From Halobacteriales archaeon YIM A00010 (GTDB lineage: Archaea > Halobacteriota > Halobacteria > Halobacteriales > Haloarculaceae), in assembly GCA_025041175.1 (NCBI GenBank), contig JAKCFJ010000001.1, positions 2,373,526-2,437,525 on the forward strand: a stretch of DNA of 64,000 nucleotides, given 5' to 3'. Each line of letters opens with the position of its first letter. Within the stretch, counting starts at the first letter, position 1. Below are positions 35,243-44,195 of the stretch, in pieces. The position numbers were made by a program, and so were the translations under genes. The notes below the pieces were generated by a model, which saw only the letters and a list, made by a program, of their open reading frames with translations, was not told the origin of the DNA and did no database searches.

Positions 35243-36088
35243 TTACTCCACGAGCCGCTCGATTTCGGTGACCAGAATGTCGCGTGCGCCCTGTTCGCGC
35301 AGCTGAGCGATGGTTTCGAACACGTCGTCTTCGTCCACGACGGCGTGAACGGCGAGCGCGTTCTCGCCAGCGACATCCATCACCGTCGGTCCACCCATTC
35401 CGGGGATAACGCCTCGAACGTCGTCGAGATCCTCTCGGGAGACGTTCATCATGAGATAGCGCTTGTCGGAAGCGGTGAGCACCGACTGGAGCGCGGTTCG
35501 GACCTGTTCGACCTTCGGATTCTCGACCGTATCCGGACGGGCGAACAGCCGCACGGAGCTGTCCATCACCTCCTCGACGATCGCAAGGCGATTCATCCGC
35601 AGGGTCGTTCCCGTGCTGGTAATGTCGATGATCGCGTCCGCGATGTCGACGTGTGGGGTCAACTCGGTCGCGCCCGAAACCTCCGCGATGGACGGATCCA
35701 CGCCGGTGTCGGCAAAGAAATTCCGCGCGATCTCCGGAAACTCGGTGGCGACCGTCCCGCCGCCGAGATCCGACACCCCTTCGATCTCCCCGTCCTCGGG
35801 GGCCGCCAACACCAGACGGCAGCGGCCGAACTCCAGATCGAGCAGATCAACCAGCTCCGCTCCGGACTCCTCGGCCTGATCGTACCCCGTGATACCGATC
35901 TCCGCCGCGCCGTCAGCGACGTACTCCGGGATGTCCGCCGCGCGCGCGAACAAAACGGTCACGTCGGGATCGACGGTTTCCGCGTACAGCTTCCGGTCCG
36001 CGCCGTCGACGAGATGCAGCCCAGCCCGCTCTAACAGATCGATCGTCGGCTGGTGCAAGCGTCCCTTGTTGGGCACGGCAATACGCAT
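35243..36088 (-). CDS. hisG: ATP phosphoribosyltransferase (long form)
   Basis: First enzyme of histidine biosynthesis, condensing ATP with PRPP. At 281 residues it is the long, HisZ-independent form with a C-terminal regulatory ACT-like domain (about 205-281, [20 protein letters not shown] then [20 protein letters not shown]) expected to sense histidine. Catalytic-domain signatures are [36 protein letters not shown] and the PRPP-binding [19 protein letters not shown]. The ATG at 36088 is chosen because the conserved N-terminus begins there; seven additional upstream codons are in frame. No other his genes are adjacent, which is common in haloarchaea. Confidence 0.95.
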   Translation of the reverse strand: MRIAVPNKGRLHQPTIDLLERAGLHLVDGADRKLYAETVDPDVTVLFARAADIPEYVADGAAEIGITGYDQAEESGAELVDLLDLEFGRCRLVLAAPEDGEIEGVSDLGGGTVATEFPEIARNFFADTGVDPSIAEVSGATELTPHVDIADAIIDITSTGTTLRMNRLAIVEEVMDSSVRLFARPDTVENPKVEQVRTALQSVLTASDKRYLMMNVSREDLDDVRGVIPGMGGPTVMDVAGENALAVHAVVDEDDVFETIAQLREQGARDILVTEIERLVE

Positions 36089-36204
36089 TATCGACCCTTC
36101 ACGCTCCACGAAACAATTGCTTTCGCATCACGGTCATCGCCAACCGAACAACCCCAAGTAGCATCTCCAATCTCGAAATTTTTCATCGATGTATGAACTG
36201 ATAT

Positions 36205-37329
36205 GTGTCCGTGATCGGAACACTGGATATGGTTTCTGCTGTTCTCCTGTGGTGGATCGTATCGATTCTCATATGTTCGGGACTCGCATTCGGTAGCTTT
36301 CGATTGTACGCCTGGTGGATAGATCCGAACGAAAAACAGCAATCCAACACGCGGATGCGACGGGTGTTGCTCGGCGGGGAAGCGATGTTCTGTGTTCTCA
36401 CGATAGTCGTGTTGCGTTCAATGGGTACCACCAACGAAACACACGCCGTTCTATCCTCACTCGGCGTTCCGATGGGTCTCGGTACACTCGCGTTGGTCCC
36501 GACGGTACTCGGGTTTTCGGTGGTTGTAACAGTGGGCTATCTCGGCTTCCTCCCGGTGGCCCGCGAGTATCGTGATGCGGAAACGTCCACATTCCGAGCC
36601 GCGATCATCGTGTTCCGCTGGACGCTCGCGTTTGGTGGGTTCCTCGGAATCCTTTATGCGCTGCTCATGTTCGCAGTCGAGAGCAAACATCCGCTGGTCT
36701 CTCCCGTTGGTATGGCCGTGGTCATCATCGCCAGTTACACCGCCAGTCCGTGGATCGTTCGGCTCTCTCAATCCACTCGTCCGCTCACCGAGACCGAACG
36801 CAAGCGATTCGAGCGGCTCAACGACGGTCTCGACGTGCACCGCATCCACGTCCTCAGCGGGCGAGACAACCGCATTGCGACGGCCTTCGTGCGTGGGTAT
36901 CCCCCACAGCTGTTCGTCACGGATCATCTGTTCGAAGCATATGACGACCAACACGTTTCGGTCGTGCTCGCTGCGGTTGGGGGTCGGCTTCGTCAGCGGT
37001 ATCTTGAATACAAGTTCGGGGGGCTGTTGGTTCTCGGTACGGTCGCTGTCGGCCTTCTCACTGCCTCCGGATCCGTGTTGATCGTCGGGTGCGGTGTGCT
37101 CGTGGTTGCGGCCGCCGCGTTCGTTTGGTATGGCAACCGACTCGTCTACCGTGTGGATGAAAACGTGGCCGATCGACTCGGACGAGAGCGGGTCATCACG
37201 ACGTACGAACGGCTCGCTGACGCCCACGGAACCGAGGGGAGACGAAGCTGGCTCCGGACGCTGCAGATGAATCCGCCACTCCCCCGCCGAATCGCCCGGC
37301 TTCGGAACCGTGCGAACTCGATGGATTGA
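36205..37329 (+). CDS. M48-like membrane protein with destroyed metalloprotease motif
   Basis: A 374-residue protein with about six membrane helices and the overall plan of haloarchaeal M48/HtpX-like peptidases: four N-terminal helices, a segment with RLSQSTRPLTETERKRFERL, the strand RIHVLSGRDNRIATAFVRGY, and LFVTDHLFEAYDDQHVSVVL just before the catalytic helix. Where active relatives have HExxH, this protein reads AAVGGRLRQRYLEYK, lacking the two His and the Glu. The downstream acidic ligand region RVDENVADRLG is kept in part. It is therefore probably a pseudo-protease with a scaffold or regulatory role, or a decaying enzyme; the intact frame favours the former. Start is GTG at 36205, with ATG at 36229 as alternative. 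Confidence 0.65.
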   Translation: MSVIGTLDMVSAVLLWWIVSILICSGLAFGSFRLYAWWIDPNEKQQSNTRMRRVLLGGEAMFCVLTIVVLRSMGTTNETHAVLSSLGVPMGLGTLALVPTVLGFSVVVTVGYLGFLPVAREYRDAETSTFRAAIIVFRWTLAFGGFLGILYALLMFAVESKHPLVSPVGMAVVIIASYTASPWIVRLSQSTRPLTETERKRFERLNDGLDVHRIHVLSGRDNRIATAFVRGYPPQLFVTDHLFEAYDDQHVSVVLAAVGGRLRQRYLEYKFGGLLVLGTVAVGLLTASGSVLIVGCGVLVVAAAAFVWYGNRLVYRVDENVADRLGRERVITTYERLADAHGTEGRRSWLRTLQMNPPLPRRIARLRNRANSMD

Positions 37330-37355
37330 CACCACTCCGGAGAAAACCGGCAGTA

Positions 37356-38645
37356 ATGACGACGCTCGGTATCACCAACGGATTCGTTCTGCATCCGGAT
37401 CTGTCCGTGTCGGAGTCTGACGTGCTCGTCGACCAATCGTCGGGTGAGATCATCGACGTCGATCCGGAGATCGGGATGAGCGGCGACCGCCAGCTGGACG
37501 CGACTGATTCGCTCGTGATTCCTGGGTTAGTCAACGCCCACTCTCACGTTGCGATGGCGCTGCTTCGGGGGTACGCGGACGACAAACCGCTCGGGGCGTG
37601 GCTCCGGGAGGACATCTGGCCGGCCGAGGCCGAACTCACCGTGGAAGACGTCCGAGCGGGAGCACGGCTCGGGATGGCGGAGATGATTCGCTCGGGCACG
37701 ACAGGGTTTGCTGACATGTACTTTCACGTGCCCGCCGTCAGTGAGGCCGTCGAAGCAGCGGGGCTGCGCGCCCGGCTCGGCCACGGGATCGTCACCGTCG
37801 GAAAAACGGAAGCGGAAGCCGAGGCCGACGTCGAGGAGGGCCTGCGCATTGCCCGCGAGATCGAGAGCGAGCGCGTCTCGACAGCGGTAACGCCACACAG
37901 CCTCACCACCGTCTCCGAGCCTGTGCTCTCCAGGGTGGCCGAGCGCGCCCGGGAGATGGGCGTGCCGGTGCACTGCCACGTGAGCGAGACCACGGCGGAA
38001 GTCGATCCCATCGTCGAGGAACGCGGCGTCCGCCCGGTCGACTACGCGCACTCGTGTGGATTGCTTACCGCGGACGATTTCATCGCGCACGCGGTCCACA
38101 TCGATTCCGAGGAGATCGAACAGCTCGCCGAAACCGGCACGGGTGTCGTCCACTGCCCGGCGTCGAACATGAAGCTCGCGAGCGGAATGGCTCCGGTGCA
38201 AGCGATGCTCGACGCGGGCGTTACGGTCGGGATCGGTACCGATGGCGCAGCCTCGAACAACGATCTCGACATGTTCGACGAAATGCGCGACGCCGCCATG
38301 CTCGGCAAGCTCGCTGCCGACGATGCGAGCGCTGTCGCCGCGCCCGACGTGGTCCGGATGGCGACCCAGGGAAGCGCCGACTGCGTGGGCTTCGACAGCG
38401 GCCGGATCGAACCCGGAGCGCCCGCCGATCTCGCCGTCCTCTCTCTCGATACCCCCCATCTCACACCCGCCCACGATCTCGTGAGTCACCTCGCATACGC
38501 CGCAACCGGATCGGACGTGCGCCACACGGTCTGTGACGGACAGATTCTGATGCACGAGCGAGAACTGCTCACCATCGACGAAACCACGGTCTGTGAGGAG
38601 GCCACGAAACGCGCCAACGATCTCGTTGCCAGAGTGGACGCGTAA
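37356..38645 (+). CDS. dadD: 5'-deoxyadenosine/SAH/MTA deaminase-family amidohydrolase
   Basis: A 429-residue zinc-dependent amidohydrolase. Metal ligands and catalytic residues appear in VIPGLVNAHSHVAMALLRGY (His-x-His), VPVHCHVSETTAEV, FIAHAVHIDSEEI and VGIGTDGAASNNDLDMFDE. Archaeal relatives deaminate 5'-deoxyadenosine, S-adenosylhomocysteine or methylthioadenosine, recycling products of SAM enzymes such as lipoyl synthase. The ATG at 37356 begins the family-typical N-terminus. It follows the M48-like gene by 26 bases and may be co-transcribed. Exact substrate preference cannot be read from sequence, so the gene symbol is tentative. Confidence 0.85.
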   Translation: MTTLGITNGFVLHPDLSVSESDVLVDQSSGEIIDVDPEIGMSGDRQLDATDSLVIPGLVNAHSHVAMALLRGYADDKPLGAWLREDIWPAEAELTVEDVRAGARLGMAEMIRSGTTGFADMYFHVPAVSEAVEAAGLRARLGHGIVTVGKTEAEAEADVEEGLRIAREIESERVSTAVTPHSLTTVSEPVLSRVAERAREMGVPVHCHVSETTAEVDPIVEERGVRPVDYAHSCGLLTADDFIAHAVHIDSEEIEQLAETGTGVVHCPASNMKLASGMAPVQAMLDAGVTVGIGTDGAASNNDLDMFDEMRDAAMLGKLAADDASAVAAPDVVRMATQGSADCVGFDSGRIEPGAPADLAVLSLDTPHLTPAHDLVSHLAYAATGSDVRHTVCDGQILMHERELLTIDETTVCEEATKRANDLVARVDA

Positions 38646-38994
38646 CCGTCAAATCGCTCCGGAGCGTGAACGCAACGATCGATTCGTGTTCGGGAAGATT
38701 GCTCTTCCCTCGGAATCTTCTTGCGCTTCCAGCACCAGCCGAACATCGAACGAGAACGGCCGACAACGATACTGATCGGTTCTACGGACGAATCTCTGTA
38801 AAACCCTCTGTTTCTATGGTTAATATTAATCATACAAATAATAAACTAAATAATATAATCCATCCACATAATATTCAAATTATTGCTATCCAAGGTTCTG
38901 TATAATGAGTTTCATATGATATGTTCGTTTCTAAGATGATTCCCCGATGATTTGGATAGATATAAATGGTAATAGAATATATTCGGAAAACGAA
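38646..38994. other. A/T-rich intergenic region
   Basis: 349 bases without a supported gene. Roughly 38810-38940 is strikingly A/T-rich compared with the rest of the window and includes the palindrome TTAATATTAA. ATATAAAT near 38959-38966 is a good TATA box for the gene at 38995. No mobile-element ends were recognised. Confidence 0.5.
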
Positions 38995-39621
38995 ATGATT
39001 GGTGACGCCATCAGCTATCCGACACAGCGCGACGACTGGCTCAAAACCATCCTGATCGGCGGGGTATTGTCTTTCCTTTCGTTCTTTATCATCCCCGCAT
39101 TCATCATAGCTGGATACCAGGTTCGGGTTCTTCGCTACGCCGCAACGGATGAACAAGCCCCGCCCACGTTCGGTGATTGGGGTGATCTTATCGTCGATGG
39201 GCTCAAAGTCTTCTTGATCGTTATTGCCTATATTTTCATCATAGAGACCGTGCTGTTCATCGGTCTCATGATGGAATCCGTCGTGGGAACTGTCATTGCG
39301 CTGGTGGCGGCGCTACTCCTTCTCGTTGCCATATACCTTCTTCCGGTTGCACTGACGAACTTCGCGCTGACAGGCTCAATCGGGGCTGCGTTCGACATCT
39401 CGACGATCACAGACGCCGGATTCACTAGCGAGTATTTCATCGCACTCGTGCTCGCTATCGCGGTTGGCTTTGTGTTCAACATCGTCGCCTCTTTCGCCAT
39501 GGTTTTGTTGTTTGCCGGTGTCTTCGTGATGTTTTACGCGATCATCGTTGTCTGCTACCTAATCGGGCAGGGCTGTGGTCCGGCGCTCCGCCAGGACACG
39601 ACCGAAGAGTTCGCCACGTAA
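38995..39621 (+). CDS. DUF4013-like polytopic membrane protein
   Basis: A 208-residue membrane protein. The N-terminus MIGDAISYPTQRDDWLKTIL matches the usual beginning of haloarchaeal DUF4013 proteins, followed by FIIPAFIIAGYQVRVLRYAA and PPTFGDWGDLIVDGLKVFLI. About six hydrophobic helices are visible. The function of the family is unknown. The ATG at 38995 was chosen over 38947 because it begins the conserved segment and sits about 30 bases after the TATA box. The gene has its own promoter in an A/T-rich region and no evident operon partner. Confidence 0.78.
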   Translation: MIGDAISYPTQRDDWLKTILIGGVLSFLSFFIIPAFIIAGYQVRVLRYAATDEQAPPTFGDWGDLIVDGLKVFLIVIAYIFIIETVLFIGLMMESVVGTVIALVAALLLLVAIYLLPVALTNFALTGSIGAAFDISTITDAGFTSEYFIALVLAIAVGFVFNIVASFAMVLLFAGVFVMFYAIIVVCYLIGQGCGPALRQDTTEEFAT

Positions 39622-39765
39622 CCGGCTCGATCTCCCTCTTTTGCTCATCCTATGCCACTCTCGTGGCACGCGTTCCGTTGAAGCAACACCGAGACCCAAC
39701 CGTGGGGTGTGCGATCGTCTCGGGCCGTCGGTATTTTTCTGTACTGGAAACCCATACCAGCACAC

Positions 39766-40713
39766 ATGACAGCTTCTGGATGGACATCAGAGGAGATGGG
39801 TTCGTTGGACGGGAAAACGATCGTCGTCACGGGGGCCAACAGCGGCCTTGGGTACGCGGCCACGGAGGCGTTTGTCTCCCACGGTGCCCACGTGATCCTC
39901 GCGTGCCGGAGCACCGAACGGGGGCAGGCGGCGGCAACCCGGATCCGCGAGAACGCTCCGGATGGATCCACGACGGTGCTACAACTGGATCTCGCGGATC
40001 TCGATTCGATCCGGTCGTTCGTGGAGCGGTTCAAAGCGGACCACGACAGCCTCGATGTCCTCTGTAACAACGCCGGGGTGATGGCGATCCCGCGGAGCGA
40101 GACGGCAGACGGCTTTGAAACACAGTTCGGGGTGAACCACCTCGGTCACTTCGCGCTCACGGGGCTGTTGCTCGAGACGCTCACCGACACCGATAGCGAG
40201 ACGCGCGTCGTGACCCAGAGCAGCGGGCTTCACGAGCAGGGCCGAATCGATTTCGAGGACCTCCACCACGAGGACAGCTACGACAAATGGGACGCCTACG
40301 GCCAGAGCAAGCTCGCAAACCTCCTGTTCGCCTACGAACTGCAGCGCCGCCTTGAGCGCACCGACGAGGATATCGTGAGCGTGGGCTGTCATCCGGGCTA
40401 CGCGGCGACGAACCTCCAGCAACGCGGTCCCGAACAGTCGGGATCGACGCTACGGTTGTGGCTGATGAAGGCCGCGAACGCCCTCATCGCCCAGGATCCA
40501 GAGCAGGGTGCGCTTCCGTTGTTGTACGCCGCGACGGAATCCGACGCAGGCGGTGCGTACGTCGGTCCGGGCGGCTTCAGAAACATGCGCGGCCACCCGA
40601 CGCCACAACGTTCCAGCGCCCGGTCGTACGACGAGGCGACCGCCGAACGGCTGTGGTCGGTGTCCGAGGAACTGACCGGCGTGACCTACGATCTCGACGG
40701 CTCGCAGCACTGA
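39766..40713 (+). CDS. Short-chain dehydrogenase/reductase
   Basis: A 315-residue NAD(P)-dependent oxidoreductase of the WW-domain oxidoreductase/retinol dehydrogenase-like branch. The Rossmann motif is TIVVTGANSGLGYAATEAF near residue 17; VLCNNAGVMAIP follows, and the catalytic Tyr-Lys pair is in YGQSKLANLLFAYELQRRL. Arg in ACRSTERGQ suggests NADP preference, as known for this group. The physiological substrate is unknown. The ATG at 39766 gives a normal N-terminus. The dinB gene follows after 58 bases. Confidence 0.88.
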   Translation: MTASGWTSEEMGSLDGKTIVVTGANSGLGYAATEAFVSHGAHVILACRSTERGQAAATRIRENAPDGSTTVLQLDLADLDSIRSFVERFKADHDSLDVLCNNAGVMAIPRSETADGFETQFGVNHLGHFALTGLLLETLTDTDSETRVVTQSSGLHEQGRIDFEDLHHEDSYDKWDAYGQSKLANLLFAYELQRRLERTDEDIVSVGCHPGYAATNLQQRGPEQSGSTLRLWLMKAANALIAQDPEQGALPLLYAATESDAGGAYVGPGGFRNMRGHPTPQRSSARSYDEATAERLWSVSEELTGVTYDLDGSQH

Positions 40714-40771
40714 CAAGCGTGAATGCTCCCGTCACGAACAGCTACAAACCGTCCCCGTTCGTAGCACACCC

Positions 40772-42013
40772 ATGAGCGATGGAGGCCGTCCGAGGGTTCC
40801 GTCGGAAGAGCGGATCGTTCTGCACGTCGACATGGACTGTTTTTACGCCTCCTGTGAGCGCCGCCGAGAGCCCGAGCTCCAAAACAAGCCCGTCGTGGTC
40901 GGGATGGGGTACGAAGCTGGCGAGTCCCACGGTGCGGTTGCGACAGCGAGCTACGAGGCCCGAGAGCACGACGTCGAGAGCGCACAGGCCATCTCCCAGG
41001 CCCTCGAACGCCTGCCCCGCGCCGAGAACACTGACGATTCTGCCGAGCCAGCCGGTCACTACCGTCCCGTGGATCTGGCCTACTACGAGTCGGTGAGCGA
41101 GGAGGTGAAAGACGTGTTACACGAGGTCGCCGACACCGTTCGGGCGGTCAGCATCGACGAGGCGTACCTCGACGTGAGCGACCGACTCGGGTGGGAGGGC
41201 GCGCCGGTGTTCGCACGGAACCTGAAAGCCCGAATCCACGAGGCCGCGGGCGTGCCGGCGAGCATCGGCGTCGCACCGAACATGAGCACCGCGAAGATAG
41301 CCAGCGACTACGACAAACCCGACGGGCTGGTCGTCGTCGCGCCCGACGAGGTCCGCTCGTTTCTGGCACCGCTTGCCACCGAGACCCTCCACGGCGTCGG
41401 TCCCGTCACCGCTCGTGAGCTGCGATCGATGGGGATCGAAACGGCGGGTGAGCTGGCAGAAGCCGATCGACACCGCCTCGTCGAACGGTTCGGCTCCCGT
41501 GGCGGGACCGTCCACGACCACGCGCGGGGACACGACGACCGCGTGGTCGAGCCGGTCGGGAACCCGAAGAGCCTCTCGAACGAGTCGGCGTTCACCGAAG
41601 CGACCGACTCGTTCGACCACATCCGCGACCGGCTCGTGGCGCTGGCCGAGGAGGTGACCACCCGAACGTCCCAGCGGAGCGTGTTGTACAAAACCATCGG
41701 AATCAAGGTCGTGACGCCGCCGTTCGACGTGCACACGCGGTCACGGTCGCTTTCCGGTCCTGTCGACGATCCACCGCTCGTCGAACGCATCGCGCTGGAT
41801 CTGATCGAGGAGTTCGAGGGACGACCGATCCGGAAGCTGGGAGTCCGCGTCTCGAACCTCTCCTTCGTCGAGGCCGATCAATCCAGCCTCGAGGACTGGG
41901 AGCGGTCGGCCGCCGAACCGAACGATCCTGGTGGCGCTTCTCCCCAACCGGACGGCGGACCGACCACCGAGAACGAGTGCGACCGTCAAGCGTCAGTGTT
42001 CGAGTTCCTCTGA
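40772..42013 (+). CDS. dinB: DNA polymerase IV (Y-family)
   Basis: Translesion DNA polymerase of 413 residues. Catalytic metal ligands are in VLHVDMDCFYASCE (residues ~17-30) and VSIDEAYLDVSD. The thumb helix-hairpin-helix region is ETLHGVGPVTARELRSMGIE. The little-finger domain contains FTEATDSFDHIRDRLVALAE. The C-terminus ends RQASVFEFL, a PCNA-binding (PIP-like) pattern Q-x2-V-x2-F-L, preceded by an acidic, low-complexity linker. It should extend past damaged bases on a PCNA clamp. Confidence 0.95.
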   Translation: MSDGGRPRVPSEERIVLHVDMDCFYASCERRREPELQNKPVVVGMGYEAGESHGAVATASYEAREHDVESAQAISQALERLPRAENTDDSAEPAGHYRPVDLAYYESVSEEVKDVLHEVADTVRAVSIDEAYLDVSDRLGWEGAPVFARNLKARIHEAAGVPASIGVAPNMSTAKIASDYDKPDGLVVVAPDEVRSFLAPLATETLHGVGPVTARELRSMGIETAGELAEADRHRLVERFGSRGGTVHDHARGHDDRVVEPVGNPKSLSNESAFTEATDSFDHIRDRLVALAEEVTTRTSQRSVLYKTIGIKVVTPPFDVHTRSRSLSGPVDDPPLVERIALDLIEEFEGRPIRKLGVRVSNLSFVEADQSSLEDWERSAAEPNDPGGASPQPDGGPTTENECDRQASVFEFL

Positions 42014-42018
42014 TCGAA

Positions 42019-42435
42019 CTACTCCGTATCCGGCCGAACCGCGGTCCGGAGCCGATCGACCACGTGGGAAAGCGAGCGCCGCTCCGACAACAACGCGGCG
42101 TCACCCGGTGCCTTGTAGTAGGCGATGAGACTCCAGATGAGAATGCCCGCGCCTGCTCCGAGCGCAGAGCCCAACAGATCGAGCGTGTAAAACGCGACGC
42201 CCTGGCCCGAAAGCACGACCATTGTCGGGATGCTCGTCGTGTGTGGGACGATCGCGTTCTCGTCGATCAGCGTGGGAATGAGGCTGGCGATCGCAACGAT
42301 GCTACCGGCGAGGATGACGATGTCTTGCCACATGGTTCTATTGAAGAGGGATGCCCGGCTGTTCGAGGCGACGACCGCCTGGAACGGGCTTGGACCAACG
42401 TAGGAACTCAGGTCGTAGTAAACATTTCCGTTCAT
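42019..42435 (-). CDS. Small haloarchaeal membrane protein
   Basis: A 138-residue protein with three hydrophobic helices: QDIVILAGSIVAIASLIPTL, GQGVAFYTLDLLGSALGAGA and GILIWSLIAYYKAP. It resembles a widespread haloarchaeal type that usually begins MWQD; in this gene that Met is at 42333, which would give 104 residues. The longer form is reported because a T/A-rich TATA-like element lies about 30 bases upstream of the ATG at 42435. It is convergent with dinB, five bases apart. Function unknown. Confidence 0.6.
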   Translation of the reverse strand: MNGNVYYDLSSYVGPSPFQAVVASNSRASLFNRTMWQDIVILAGSIVAIASLIPTLIDENAIVPHTTSIPTMVVLSGQGVAFYTLDLLGSALGAGAGILIWSLIAYYKAPGDAALLSERRSLSHVVDRLRTAVRPDTE

Positions 42436-42583
42436 TGTCGATTTGGGTAGAATTCACATATCAGGGATGATAAAAAATGATTATAGTTGCTCGTGGCGGT
42501 GTTACGTTCTGTCGCCGGGATACGCGCTCGCCGGGAGACCGCTCACCGACGCCGAACACGAATGCATGTCTGACGTGCAGTTA

Positions 42584-42591
42584 TGTTTATT
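42584..42591 (+). promoter_or_regulatory. TATA-like box of the HerA-like/Dna2-like operon
   Basis: TGTTTATT lies about 27-34 bases before the ATG at 42618, consistent with a leaderless transcript of both genes. Confidence 0.4.
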
Positions 42592-42617
42592 GAGGATGAG
42601 TAGGCGAACAAGAGCGC

Positions 42618-44195
42618 ATGGCTGACGAAGAGATCAAGGTCGGGACGGTCAGCGACGGCCCGAACGCGGGCGATCAGGTTCGGCTCCCGGTGGTGGATCT
42701 GTTGACTGGCCGTGGATTTGTCACTGGAAAATCAGGTTCGGGCAAGTCCAATTCCGCGAGCGTCATCGCGGAGAAGCTGCTCGATCGCGGGTTTGCACTG
42801 TTGGTGGTAGACATCGACGGCGAGTACTACGGTCTCAAAGAGCAGTACGAGATACTGCACGTCGGCGCCGACGAGGAGTGTGACATCCAGGTCGGACCGG
42901 AACACGCGGACAAGATCGCAACGCTCGCGCTCGAAAACAACGTGCCGATCATCCTCGACGTGTCCTCATATTTGGACGAGAGCGAAGCGGATGAACTCCT
43001 GAAAGCGATCGCCCATCAGCTGTTCACGAAAGAAAAGAAGCTCAAAAAGCCGTTTCTGTTGATCATCGAGGAGATCCACGAGTACATTCCGGAGGGCGGC
43101 GGTCTCGACGAGTGCGGTCGGATGTTGATCAAGATCGGCAAGCGGGGGCGAAAGCACGGGTTAGGGATCGTCGGCGTCAGCCAGCGCCCGGCAGACGTGA
43201 AAAAGGACTTCATCACCCAGTGTGACTGGCGGTGTTGGCACCGGCTCACGTGGAACAACGACACGAAGGTGGTGCGCCGGGTGCTCAGCGGGACGTACGC
43301 CGAGGCGGTCGAGTCGCTGGCCGACGGCGAGGCGTTCCTCCGGGCGGACTGGGCGTCTGAGATCCGCCGGGTGCAGTTCGACCGGAAGCAGACGTTCGAC
43401 GCCGGAGCGACGCCGGGGTTGGAGGAGTTCGAGCGCCCGGATCTCAAACCCGTCGACACGGATCTCGTCTCGGAACTCCAGGAGATCACCGAGGAGGAAC
43501 ACCACCGCGAGGCGGAGATCGAACGGCTCGAAGCCGAGCTAGCACAGAAAAAATCCCGTATCGAGACGCTGGAACGCGATCTCGAGGAGGCGCGGGATCT
43601 CCGCCGGATGGCTGATGAGTTCGCCAGTGCCCTGTTCGATCACCCCGGTCACTCGCGCGCACAGATCGACGCTGTGGATCGCGCGCGGTGGCGGAAGACG
43701 ACCCAAGAGGTCCAAGACAGCAACGGTGCCCCCACCGAACGGCCGACGAACGCAGATCCAGAGTCGCTAGCCCCTCGACCCGGATCGAACAGCGCTAGCG
43801 GGTCGTCTACAGCTGACGACAGCGAGACCGAGAACGATGCGTACGAGGAACCGGCCTCTGAAAGCCCGCCGTCGGTGGTCCAGCGCGTTCGTCGTGAGAT
43901 CGAATCGCTCGCTCCCACGGCGCGCGCGATGTTGGCGACATACTACACGGACGGGCCGCTGTCGCCGGTCGCGGCGCACACGAAGGCCGGTGGTGACGGC
44001 GATCGAATGGACGCGTACCGGCACAACAGTTCGCTCCGGCGAGCCGAGTTCATCACCCACGTCGGCCATGGACAGTACGAGTACGCGATTTCCGATCGGA
44101 TCACCCCAACGCCGGAGGACCGACCCTCCGATCGTCTGGCTGCGCTCGCCCGGATCGAGCGGGAGCTGCTGTCGGAAGGAGAGGAACGACAGTGA
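42618..44195 (+). CDS. HerA/FtsK-superfamily ATPase
   Basis: A 525-residue ATPase. Walker A is TGKSGSGKSNS at residues ~36-46, with LLVVDIDGEYYG shortly after. Walker B is FLLIIEEIHEY near residue 152, and GIVGVSQRPADVKKDFITQC holds the sensor region, as in HerA-type pumps. There is almost no HAS-barrel domain before Walker A, unlike classical HerA. Residues ~290-340 form a coiled coil (HREAEIERLEAELAQKKSRI), then an acidic low-complexity linker and a winged-helix-like C-terminus (AHTKAGGDGDRMDAYRHNSS). It overlaps the Dna2-like gene by GTGA, so the two products are made together. Probable role: DNA translocation or end-processing with the nuclease-helicase. Confidence 0.82.
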   Translation: MADEEIKVGTVSDGPNAGDQVRLPVVDLLTGRGFVTGKSGSGKSNSASVIAEKLLDRGFALLVVDIDGEYYGLKEQYEILHVGADEECDIQVGPEHADKIATLALENNVPIILDVSSYLDESEADELLKAIAHQLFTKEKKLKKPFLLIIEEIHEYIPEGGGLDECGRMLIKIGKRGRKHGLGIVGVSQRPADVKKDFITQCDWRCWHRLTWNNDTKVVRRVLSGTYAEAVESLADGEAFLRADWASEIRRVQFDRKQTFDAGATPGLEEFERPDLKPVDTDLVSELQEITEEEHHREAEIERLEAELAQKKSRIETLERDLEEARDLRRMADEFASALFDHPGHSRAQIDAVDRARWRKTTQEVQDSNGAPTERPTNADPESLAPRPGSNSASGSSTADDSETENDAYEEPASESPPSVVQRVRREIESLAPTARAMLATYYTDGPLSPVAAHTKAGGDGDRMDAYRHNSSLRRAEFITHVGHGQYEYAISDRITPTPEDRPSDRLAALARIERELLSEGEERQ

